NCBI GenBank assembly: GCA_964484185.1
Contig: CAZAEQ010000049.1
Location: 1-30,446 of the forward strand
Reading direction: 5' to 3'
DNA: 30,446 bases
From: F1-120-MAGs238 sp964484185
GTDB lineage: Bacteria > Planctomycetota > Phycisphaerae > Phycisphaerales > UBA1924
The notes below the pieces were generated by a model. It saw only the letters and a list, made by a program, of their open reading frames with translations, had not been told where the DNA came from and did no database searches. Every line of letters starts with the position of its first letter. Within the stretch, counting starts at the first letter, position 1. Of this stretch, positions 15,583 through 22,468 are shown piece by piece. Position numbers and translations under genes: made by a program.

Positions 15583-17169
15583 ATGAGTGAAAAAACGCCA
15601 GAGGTCGAGCTTCCAATCGGCAACATTCCGGATTTTGGTGCTATCGACGCAGAATCTGATGACCTGGTGATCGAGAGCTTTTCCAAGCATCCTGCACTCT
15701 CAGCAGTGTTAAGTAGTCGCAAATTTTTAGTCTTGGGAAGAAAGGGCTCTGGAAAAACTGCGATATACAAGATGCTGAGTAATATGGTTGATTCGAATCT
15801 GTTCGTTGTCGAGTACACCTTTGTGGACTATCCATGGACTTATCACGAGCGATACAAATCAGACGACTCTGCGGCACAAGAACGTTATTTACACTCATGG
15901 AAATATTTATATTTAATCACTATCGCGAAGACGCTCGTAAATAAGGACGAATCTGCAAATTGGTCGCCTGCCGCGACTGAGGCAATCTCAAATTTGCGTG
16001 AATTTTTGATAGATATTTACGGCAAAACGGATCCTTCCCTGGCGGAGACATTCGCCCCGAGTACGGGACAATCGTTTCTTGATAGAGTAACCTTTGATCT
16101 TAAGCTTATAAAGATTTCACCGCCCACTACAAAACCAAATACGGCGGTTCAACTTCAAGAGTTCAATCGCAATCTAGAGCATGCCGTGCTTCTTGCGCTC
16201 AATCCGAACAACACTTACTTCGTGTGCTTCGATGAGCTAGACAGGGGATTTAACCCTGAAGATGATAATTACAAGCAGCGACTAATGGGCCTTCTGATGG
16301 CCTCCCGTGATCTAAATATGGCAAGCACAAAAGCCGGAAAGAAATTCAAAGCAATTGTGTTCTTGCGAAGCGATATCTATTCAGTGCTTTCCTTTGAAGA
16401 CAAAAACAAACTTACTGAGACCTATTCGACACTTATTGAGTGGGATACAGGAGATGGTGGCTCTACGTTGAAATCACTTATGGAGCGAAGAATCGGTGCA
16501 AGACTCGGGATCGCGCCAGACGAAGCTTGGGATCGCGTGTTCGATAACTCGTCAAAAATGCGGGGCAGGCAGGCGAAATACAATCATATCGTCAGTATGA
16601 CATTTCGGCGCCCTCGCGACATCATTAAATTCTGCAATTGCATTTTAGATAGCTACAAACAGCGATGCGGTTTGAAACCTGGGAAATTTACGAACGAAGA
16701 TGTTAGTAATGCAAGAAAAGAATATAGTAAGTATTTTCGAAAAGAATTGGAAGATGAAGCCTTCCAGTACCTAAAAGATCTGAAAGCGGTATTCGAATTT
16801 GTCAGAGAATTGGGAGTCCAAGTGGTCGATCGCAGGCAGCTAGAAGAAGCCTTTAATACTTGGAAAGATCAGTTGGGAAAATGGAAAACTCTGGAGCCGC
16901 TCCTTCAAATGTTATTTGAATTGTCGGTAATTGGTTATAAGAGAGTTGGAGGAGTTGGGGGTGGGTCTCAATTTGTCTTTAAGTATTTGGATCCTGATGC
17001 GGAGTTTAACTCGCGATCTAGCGAATTCCAAGTACATTCCGGTCTCGTAAGCGCTTTGGGCATCAAAAAATACAGCCGAAGCTCGAAGGGGGAGATCGAG
17101 GACGGCGAGGAAATGCTCTCATGGGATCCTGACTGGAGCGACAGTTCCGATCGCACATCAGGGACATAA
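15583..17169 (+). CDS. P-loop ATPase, Sll1717-like family
   Basis: A 528-residue cytoplasmic P-loop ATPase. Walker A is GRKGSGKTA (52-60) and Walker B is YFVCFDELD (212-220). A FLRSDIY strand and FRRPRDIIKFCN (sensor/arginine-like region) follow, then a helical C-terminal part that may end in winged-helix-like segments. The layout resembles the Sll1717 family of P-loop ATPases, related to KAP/STAND NTPases; no function has been established. The gene is strikingly AT-rich: 19 of 60 G+C at 15901-15960 and 18 of 60 at 16681-16740, against 40 of 60 in fumC. This suggests recent acquisition. The ATG at 15583 is preferred over a GTG or TTG-type start 24 bases earlier because the family begins shortly after it. 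It stands alone, with no obvious effector gene beside it. Confidence 0.72.
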   Translation: MSEKTPEVELPIGNIPDFGAIDAESDDLVIESFSKHPALSAVLSSRKFLVLGRKGSGKTAIYKMLSNMVDSNLFVVEYTFVDYPWTYHERYKSDDSAAQERYLHSWKYLYLITIAKTLVNKDESANWSPAATEAISNLREFLIDIYGKTDPSLAETFAPSTGQSFLDRVTFDLKLIKISPPTTKPNTAVQLQEFNRNLEHAVLLALNPNNTYFVCFDELDRGFNPEDDNYKQRLMGLLMASRDLNMASTKAGKKFKAIVFLRSDIYSVLSFEDKNKLTETYSTLIEWDTGDGGSTLKSLMERRIGARLGIAPDEAWDRVFDNSSKMRGRQAKYNHIVSMTFRRPRDIIKFCNCILDSYKQRCGLKPGKFTNEDVSNARKEYSKYFRKELEDEAFQYLKDLKAVFEFVRELGVQVVDRRQLEEAFNTWKDQLGKWKTLEPLLQMLFELSVIGYKRVGGVGGGSQFVFKYLDPDAEFNSRSSEFQVHSGLVSALGIKKYSRSSKGEIEDGEEMLSWDPDWSDSSDRTSGT

Positions 17170-17177
17170 AAGATGTG

Positions 17178-17276
17178 GCGTTGCCACCAGTAAGGTCGCG
17201 CCGCTTCGGCGTCGCGGCACTGGTGAAAGCAGGAAGCGCCTTTCCGGTATGCCCTGAATGCGGAGAAGAGCATTAA
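17178..17276 (+). pseudogene. Possible remnant of a zinc-ribbon protein C-terminus, with a stem-loop
   Basis: Between the AT-rich ATPase and the next gene, the plus strand reads an open frame ending FPVCPECGEEH before a TAA at 17274-17276. The CPECG ending matches the C-terminal ribbons of the proteins at 12931 and 13442, but the first CxxC and all membrane segments are missing. The same stretch also holds an inverted repeat CACCAGT/ACTGGTG (17185-17191 with 17219-17225) around an inner CGCCG/CGGCG pair, which could act as the ATPase terminator. The match is short and could be chance. Confidence 0.25.
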
Positions 17277-17290
17277 CCAGAATCTTTGAG

Positions 17291-17324
17291 TAAAACAAAC
17301 GGCCCCGAGTCTCCTCAGGGCCGT
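17291..17324 (-). terminator. Intrinsic terminator of the fibronectin-III-like gene
   Basis: On the minus strand, ACGGCCC (17324-17318) pairs with GGGCCGT (17305-17299), loop of 12 bases, followed by TTTGTTTT (17298-17291). It is about 40 bases past the stop of the gene at 17365, in the right orientation. Confidence 0.75.
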
Positions 17325-17364
17325 CTCACTGCTTTGCTTGAACTTCGGGCGTCCGCCCGAAATG

Positions 17365-18078
17365 TCACGCCGCCATCTTAAACGACGTCGCACCATTCTC
17401 GCCAACCGTAAACGACCCGCCATCCGTGCCGAACTGCACGGTGATCGCATCGCTGGGCGTGCCCACGCGGGTTCCGCGTAAGCCGACGACGGAGTACTGC
17501 ACGCCTGCAGAAGCGGCGTTTGCCGGGACGGTCGTGTCGGTGAAGAAGGGGCGGCGTGATTCGGGTGTTGAGCCGGGTGTGCCGCCAATCGCGGAGAACG
17601 CGGTCTGACCGGGGAGTTTGCGAGAGACGGTGAAGAAACCGCCGGTCGAAGCGGCTGCGTTGGTCGAATCCCACGAGAGCGTGACGCTGCCATCGAATTC
17701 GAGCGTGACTGTGAAGTTGGTGGGTTTGCCGGGCGCCTGGGCCGGTGTCGGCGCCGCGGGCTCAGGAATCTGGGCCAGGGCGTAGATCGCTGACGGGTTC
17801 GACTGGAGATCAGCAAACGCTTTGATCTGCGCGAGCAATTCCCCGGCGCTTGAACGCATGTCCGAGACCGAATTGCTCAGCGTGGTGGTCGCGGCCTTGC
17901 TCGCCAGGCGTGCGGCCTGCGCGGCATCGAAGTCGGCGCGCGCGGTCTGCGTGAGCGTTTTGAAAGACGCGACTTGTCCGGATGTAAGTCCGATAGTCGT
18001 AGGGGCCGAATTCCAGGTCGGCCAATGGTTCTCGCAGAACGTAAGCAACTCTGTCTGACTTGGTGGCAATATGCCCAT
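17365..18078 (-). CDS. Fibronectin type III-like domain protein
   Basis: A 237-residue protein without signal peptide or membrane helix. Residues 1-110 are helical and Ala-rich (a stretch around LTQTARADFDAAQAARLASKAA is given here only by position, 42-63). After a Pro-rich hinge (107-118) the residues 118-220 look like a fibronectin type III domain: PTNFTVTLEFDGSVTLSWD, then FFTVSRKLPG, FTDTTVPA, VQYSVVGLRG. The C-terminus is a short Gly/Ser-rich tail. Similar proteins are frequent in Planctomycetota and related genomes but uncharacterised. It has its own terminator (17291-17324), so it appears monocistronic. The ATG at 18078 is the only good start. Confidence 0.6.
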   Translation of the reverse strand: MGILPPSQTELLTFCENHWPTWNSAPTTIGLTSGQVASFKTLTQTARADFDAAQAARLASKAATTTLSNSVSDMRSSAGELLAQIKAFADLQSNPSAIYALAQIPEPAAPTPAQAPGKPTNFTVTLEFDGSVTLSWDSTNAAASTGGFFTVSRKLPGQTAFSAIGGTPGSTPESRRPFFTDTTVPANAASAGVQYSVVGLRGTRVGTPSDAITVQFGTDGGSFTVGENGATSFKMAA

Positions 18079-18262
18079 ACATCACATCCATTCTTAACAT
18101 GACCTTATGGGCATGACAAAGAACACACGTTCTCCGCGCCCGGTTTTGTTTCGATCAGCATTCAGTATTTCGTGAATGATGCGATGATTGCAGCGTGTAA
18201 AACCATCGTTCTCGGTCGAACCATTCGATGCAATGAGATTAGATGTTGTAAATTGACAACAG

Positions 18263-18451
18263 CACGCAGCCACAATTAGAACAATGGTTGGCACGATCAG
18301 ACTGATCCCTGGCACCATCAGATTAATCCTTGGCACCATTGAAGCAATTCGTGGCACCATCAGAGCTATTCATGGCACCATTGAAGCAATGGTTGGCACG
18401 ATCAATGAAATGCTTGGCACGCTTGGAGCGATGGTTGGCACACTCGGAGGA
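18263..18451. repeat. Tandem repeat of 21 bp, about nine copies
   Basis: Eight copies of a 21-base unit run from 18284 to 18451, preceded by one degenerate copy (18263-18283). Each unit carries the core TGGCAC at the same phase, and the consensus is close to ATNNTTGGCACCATCAGAGCA. Copies differ at several positions, so this is not a recent expansion. The rest of the gap to the left, 18079-18262, shows nothing recognisable. Confidence 0.9.
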
Positions 18452-18526
18452 CCCTTGGCAGAATCGGGGTGGGCTGTGGTGATCTTGGAGACTCTCCCCT
18501 CAGGCGTTGGGGACGTTGCGGAGTGA
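18284..18526 (+). CDS. Possible small protein made of heptad repeats (MVGTIRL-type)
   Basis: The plus strand is open for 80 codons, and the 21-bp repeats translate as eight heptads: MVGTIRL, IPGTIRL, ILGTIEA, IRGTIRA, IHGTIEA, MVGTINE, MLGTLGA, MVGTLGG. Gly and Thr are invariant although the Thr codon varies (ACG, ACC, ACA), and Ile/Leu codons vary silently too. The opposite strand, read in its best frame, is broken by a TGA and its changes alter amino acids. This favours plus-strand coding. Against it: no ribosome binding site is evident, and the last 27 bases overlap the convergent AlbA_2 gene. No family recognised. Confidence 0.35.
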   Translation: MVGTIRLIPGTIRLILGTIEAIRGTIRAIHGTIEAMVGTINEMLGTLGAMVGTLGGPLAESGWAVVILETLPSGVGDVAE

Positions 18527-19699
18527 ATCGCCATTCCAACGACCGTCTGCGCCAAAATTGAGAGATTGAGGAAACCCACATGCGTTCCAAACACCATCAA
18601 AGATTGGGCGCATTTTTTTGGGCAGATTTGTTGGCCATTCCTCTAGCACAATGTCCGGTAGCAAAAGTGTCTCGCGATCGATTGGTTCGGCCAAATCGGC
18701 GAGCCGTTGCTCGATTCCGAGGAATGCGTTCTTTACATCCAGGAATGTCATCATAATCGCGATTGGCGGCTGAACTTCACGCTTCTGCAACGCACGCAAA
18801 TAGGCCGCGACGGTTTCCAACACCGCCATTTCGTAATACATGCTGGCGATGACTCGCCCCCTTGGAAACTCTCGGACCAGGGAGGTGGTCACCGTTTCGA
18901 CGAGGCCGGATCGGAACACCTGGCAATACCCCGTCTCGCCCTTGGCGCCGTTATTGGCCCCGCCGCCGTAGGTCACGAAGCCGTCCACATTAATCCTCGA
19001 GTTATATCCGCTCAGACCCAGCGGTCCAAACTCCGAAATCGCGTCCTGCGCGAAGGACGAGGCCTTGATTCGAAAAGGATTTGTAAAGGCTTCAACTGGT
19101 GCCACGTGAAGCACCGCTTTCCCTCCTGCCACCAGCGAGACGGGAGTGTCGCCCGTCAAAATCCGCGATAGCCGCTCGGTTCGCCAAGACCTGATTCGCG
19201 CAGGGACATCGGCAGAGAGCCCGAACGCTGCCCTCAGTTCGTGCACATCAAGTTGGAATTTGCCATTGCTGGTGCGAGAGTAGAAGCGAGAGTTGTCCTG
19301 GAAGGAAACCATGTGAGGCCCTGTCCAACTTTTCGGTACCCTCACGAGTAGCACCGCTCCTTTCGGGTGTGGTACGGCGACAGATCGAATTCCAGGTACG
19401 CGAGGGTCAATTCCGTCCCGGATTATGTTTTCAACGCGAAGTATGTCTTTGTCGGCGTTAAACCCGGCTAGCCCCATGATTTCCTGAGGGACGGCGTCAA
19501 GGTCTCGGACTCCAATGATCAGGTCGCCGCCGGAGGCATTTGCAAAAGAAGAGACGTCTGCGAGGAACTCCTTCTTCTCCTTATCTGTCGAGATAGTCAG
19601 TTCTTTCTTGTATTCAATTGTTTTTCCCTCACGCACTCCGCCGGAGATGAGAGCGTCTAAGTCTTGAGCGTTGATGTCTTCAATTCGTTTCTGGATCAT
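18500..19699 (-). CDS. AlbA_2 (Schlafen-type) domain protein
   Basis: A 399-residue protein whose N-terminal ~150 residues form an AlbA_2 (Schlafen AlbA) domain: EYKKELTIS, then KEKKEFLADVSSFANASGG, DLIIGVRD, and a later LLVRVPKSW and SRFYSRTSNG. This fold binds nucleic acid, and in some Schlafen and toxin relatives it cleaves RNA; bacterial AlbA_2 proteins are often transcriptional regulators or defence-linked. The remaining ~250 residues are not recognised. The ATG at 19699 is preferred to the longest frame (to 19825) because the extra N-terminus is translated from an interspersed-repeat-like stretch at 19751-19806. No Shine-Dalgarno sequence is evident. Stand-alone gene, convergent with the possible heptad-repeat ORF. 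Confidence 0.75.
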   Translation of the reverse strand: MIQKRIEDINAQDLDALISGGVREGKTIEYKKELTISTDKEKKEFLADVSSFANASGGDLIIGVRDLDAVPQEIMGLAGFNADKDILRVENIIRDGIDPRVPGIRSVAVPHPKGAVLLVRVPKSWTGPHMVSFQDNSRFYSRTSNGKFQLDVHELRAAFGLSADVPARIRSWRTERLSRILTGDTPVSLVAGGKAVLHVAPVEAFTNPFRIKASSFAQDAISEFGPLGLSGYNSRINVDGFVTYGGGANNGAKGETGYCQVFRSGLVETVTTSLVREFPRGRVIASMYYEMAVLETVAAYLRALQKREVQPPIAIMMTFLDVKNAFLGIEQRLADLAEPIDRETLLLPDIVLEEWPTNLPKKMRPIFDGVWNACGFPQSLNFGADGRWNGDSLRNVPNA

Positions 19700-19750
19700 G
19701 GAAAAGATGATATCTTCCCCATCGTGACCATCGTGTTTATCTGATGTTAA

Positions 19751-19806
19751 AACCCTGCCTTCCTCTGCGTTTCCTCTGTGTCTCCGCGCCCTCTGCGTTA
19801 AAAGAC
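19751..19806. repeat. Interspersed intergenic repeat fragment (CTCTGCGTT-type)
   Basis: The stretch has repeated CTCTGCGTT / CTCTGTG / TCTCCGCG words and ends CTCTGCGTTAAAAG. Sequences of the same wording, reading 'NAEDAExQR...' on the other strand, are scattered through intergenic regions in many bacteria. It explains the spurious N-terminal extension of the AlbA_2 frame. Recognition is from memory of the motif, not from a search. Confidence 0.45.
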
Positions 19807-19877
19807 ACAGACCCCAAAGACTCAAAGGTAAGGAGCAGAGGCAGATTCTCCCTTGACACGCGATCTAAACTAACCCC

Positions 19878-20618
19878 ATGAAACTCATCCTCGCCGCACT
19901 CCTCCCCGCATACGCCCTCACTTTGAGCGCATCCGCTCAATCCACCCCAGTCTCCCAAACCCGCACCACGCGAGTCTTCACCACCACCCACACCGCCCCC
20001 GACTTCGCCCTCTTCAACGACACCAACGCCTCAGGCTCTCCCGGCAGCCCAACCTATCAAACCGCCGTCCAAAACTCCTCGATGACTCCATCATCCATCC
20101 ACATGGATGTCCACTTCACATGGGCCACCACCGGTCCCACCGTCCACAATATTGACACCGAAAGCCGCTTCTCATACACCTTCGATGTCCCCGCCTACAC
20201 CTACTACCGCCTCACAGGCCAATCGCGCCCCATGCAGGGAATCGGCAACGGCACCTCATACGCACAACTCACCGGCCCCGCCGGCATCTACTTCACCTGC
20301 GATGGCAACGCCCCCGTCCCACTCCCCTTCGGCTTCACCGGCATCCTCGGCCCCGGCCGCTACACACTGATCGGTCGCAGCGAAACAACCGGCAGCACCC
20401 AGGGCAGCGGTTTCAGCGGCCAGGGAGGTATCGACATCACGCTCACGCTCTACTGCCCCGCAGATTTCAATCGCGATGGCATCACCGATTTCTTCGACTA
20501 CCTCGACTTCGTCGATGACTTTTCTGCGAATTCTCCCGCCGCGGACTTCAACCGCGATTCAGTCATCGACTTCTTCGACTACCTCGACTTTGTGGATGCG
20601 TTTAGCTCTGGATGCTGA
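19878..20618 (+). CDS. Secreted protein with a duplicated C-terminal GC-type dockerin
   Basis: A 246-residue exported protein. The signal peptide MKLILAALLPAYALTLSASA ends near residue 20. Residues 21-190 form a beta-rich domain that is not recognised, with paired Cys. The C-terminus holds two EF-hand-like dockerin repeats, DFNRDGITDFFDYLDF and DFNRDSVIDFFDYLDF, with the calcium-ligand pattern DxNxDGxxDxxD (the second has Ser in place of Gly). It starts with CPAD and ends in GC, the hallmark of the GC-type dockerin tails of Phycisphaerae. These are presumed surface or complex anchors, but the partner is not known. The other two such proteins here have only one repeat. No strong ribosome site precedes the ATG. 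Confidence 0.78.
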   Translation: MKLILAALLPAYALTLSASAQSTPVSQTRTTRVFTTTHTAPDFALFNDTNASGSPGSPTYQTAVQNSSMTPSSIHMDVHFTWATTGPTVHNIDTESRFSYTFDVPAYTYYRLTGQSRPMQGIGNGTSYAQLTGPAGIYFTCDGNAPVPLPFGFTGILGPGRYTLIGRSETTGSTQGSGFSGQGGIDITLTLYCPADFNRDGITDFFDYLDFVDDFSANSPAADFNRDSVIDFFDYLDFVDAFSSGC

Positions 20619-20854
20619 CATCACATCACAGAGGGAGGCCTCGAAACTGCTCCCGATAACGTCGAATATCCGCTTCCGAGCCCCCAAACCCCCAAATCCG
20701 CTTTCCCCACACACCATTCTCAGGTAATATGAAGACTTCGCAACTTCCGTTGCGCACGGCACCCACGTTTCTCGTTTGAAGCAGGGCTGGGCTGACCTGC
20801 GAGATATCAATACGCACATCGACCGGGCCATAGATTACCAATAAGGAGTTCGTC

Positions 20855-22336
20855 ATGTCTAGTTTCCTCAAGTATGCCTCTGCGGCCGCACTTCTCGCCG
20901 CAGCATACCCTCACACCGCTCTGGCCCAGTGCCCCCTCAACTTCGACCTCGCCACGAATTACACGGTCGGAACCGCGCCAAGGAGCGTCGCTGTCGGTGA
21001 CTTCAACCGCGATGGCAGGCCCGACCTTGTGGTCGCAAACTCTGGTTCTTCCAACGTTTCACTTCTGCTGGGTTCAGGGAGCGGGTCATTCCTTCCCGCG
21101 ACCAATGTTCCGTGTTTTGTCGCACCCAACAATGTAACCATCGCTGATTTCAACGCCGATGGCAAACTCGACCTCGTCGCTGTCGGCAACGGCAGCGGCC
21201 TTGCTTCTGTGTTGCTCGGAAATGGGGCTGGCGCCTTCTCAAACGCCGGAGGGTTCCTCGTCGGCAGTTCACCAATCAACGCTGCGATCGGTGATTTCAA
21301 TATCGATGGAAAGGTGGACCTCGCAGTCTCAAACAACGGCGGGAACGTCTCGATCCTGCTTGGAAACGGAAATGGTACATTCCAGGGCGCGGTTAACTAC
21401 CCTGCCGGTGGCTCTCCCCGCATCATTGTCAGCGGCGATTTCAACGGTGACGGAAAACTCGACCTTGCTCTCGCCAATGCCGGCCTGTCCACCACGAATG
21501 TTCTCATCGGCAATGGCAACGGGACGTTTCAGGCAGTCACCAACTTTGCATCCGGCAGCGGCGGGCAGGGCTTGGCCGCGGGCGACCTCAATAGCGACGG
21601 CTTCCTCGATCTGGTGCAAGTCAATCTCGGCTCTGGCCCCAATGTCGCTGTGCTGATGGGTAATGGCAGCGGAGGCTTTGCCGCGCCGGTGATGTATCAG
21701 TCCGGGGCAAACCCCCGCTCTGTGCAAGTGGTTGATATGAACGGTGACAACAAGCTTGATGTGGTCGTCGCAAATCAGGCGGGCAACAACGTGTCGGTCT
21801 TCCTCAACAACGGCAATGGGATATTGCAGGTGCCATTTTCATATGCTACAGATATCGGATCCTACGGCGTGGCCACCGGCGATTTCAATGGTGAAGGCCG
21901 TCTCGATGTCGCCGTCGCCAATATCACATCCAACACTGTCTCTGTGCTCATTCACCGTCCGCCTTCAGCCGGCCCGTTTGTTTGGGATCAGCCCGACACA
22001 CAAAGCAAAGTCGTAGGCGACTCAGTTTCCTTCACTACATTTGTCTACTCAGATGAATCGGCGCCATCGTTCCAGTGGCGCCGCAACGGCGTGAATCTCT
22101 CAAATGACGGCAGAACCAGCGGCGCAACTTCATTTACCTTGACCATCAGCGGGCTCACGCTCGCGGACAACGGAAGTTCGTTTGACTGCGTCGTGTCCAA
22201 CGGTTGCGGCACATCTGTGAGCATGCCGGCGGGATTGGCTGTGACAACCGCGTGCCCCGCCGATTTCAACAACGATGGCTCGATCGACTTCTTTGACTAC
22301 CTTGACTTCGTTGATGCTTTCAGCATCGGCTGCTGA
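20855..22336 (+). CDS. Secreted FG-GAP/VCBS repeat protein with Ig-like domain and GC dockerin
   Basis: A 493-residue exported protein. A signal peptide ends at ALAQC near residue 25. Residues about 30-365 contain seven or so FG-GAP/VCBS repeats, each built on VAVGDFNRDGRPDLVVAN-like units with a DxNxDGxxD calcium loop and ending SVLLGNGxGTF; these usually form an integrin-like beta-propeller. Residues about 370-465 look like an Ig-like domain (FQWRRNGVNLSNDG, then TLTISGLTLADNG, SNGCGTS). The last ~27 residues are a single GC-type dockerin repeat, DFNNDGSIDFFDYLDF, preceded by CPA and ending GC. AAGGAG (20843-20848) lies six bases before the ATG. A paralogue with the same architecture is at 27698. 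Probably surface adhesion or ligand binding. Confidence 0.85.
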   Translation: MSSFLKYASAAALLAAAYPHTALAQCPLNFDLATNYTVGTAPRSVAVGDFNRDGRPDLVVANSGSSNVSLLLGSGSGSFLPATNVPCFVAPNNVTIADFNADGKLDLVAVGNGSGLASVLLGNGAGAFSNAGGFLVGSSPINAAIGDFNIDGKVDLAVSNNGGNVSILLGNGNGTFQGAVNYPAGGSPRIIVSGDFNGDGKLDLALANAGLSTTNVLIGNGNGTFQAVTNFASGSGGQGLAAGDLNSDGFLDLVQVNLGSGPNVAVLMGNGSGGFAAPVMYQSGANPRSVQVVDMNGDNKLDVVVANQAGNNVSVFLNNGNGILQVPFSYATDIGSYGVATGDFNGEGRLDVAVANITSNTVSVLIHRPPSAGPFVWDQPDTQSKVVGDSVSFTTFVYSDESAPSFQWRRNGVNLSNDGRTSGATSFTLTISGLTLADNGSSFDCVVSNGCGTSVSMPAGLAVTTACPADFNNDGSIDFFDYLDFVDAFSIGC

Positions 22337-22357
22337 TCCGCGAGCCATACAACTTCG

Positions 22358-22382
22358 ACCGAGCGTGCCTGTGACGCTCGGT
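22358..22382 (+). terminator. Intrinsic terminator after the FG-GAP protein gene
   Basis: ACCGAGCGT (22358-22366) pairs with ACGCTCGGT (22374-22382) across a 7-base loop, followed by TGTGCATTTTC. It starts 21 bases past the stop at 22336 and separates this gene from the antiporter gene. Confidence 0.72.
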
Positions 22383-22468
22383 TGTGCATTTTCAATTTCG
22401 GTAACCGCCGTGGGAGAATTTCTTTCCAGTTGAGACGACTCGCCAATGCTTGAGCGTTAATATGGCAC

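Noticed and set aside
17185..17225. Nested inverted repeat as an integron attC site
   Set aside because: No core GTTRRRY sites were found at the ends; a terminator or chance hairpin is simpler.
18284..18451. Repeated TGGCAC words as a cluster of sigma-54 (-24/-12) promoters
   Set aside because: Only one unit has GG and GC ten bases apart, and none has a good TTGC at -12; the coding explanation of the repeat fits better.
18094..18600. Minus-strand frame through the 21-bp repeat (VPxIxxM heptads) as the real gene
   Set aside because: It is broken by an in-frame TGA at 18370-18372, and the base changes alter its residues rather than being silent.
19853..19871. TTGACA followed by TAAACT as a promoter for the dockerin gene at 19878
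   Set aside because: The two hexamers are only 7 bases apart, and a 17-base spacer would put the -10 box at the start codon.
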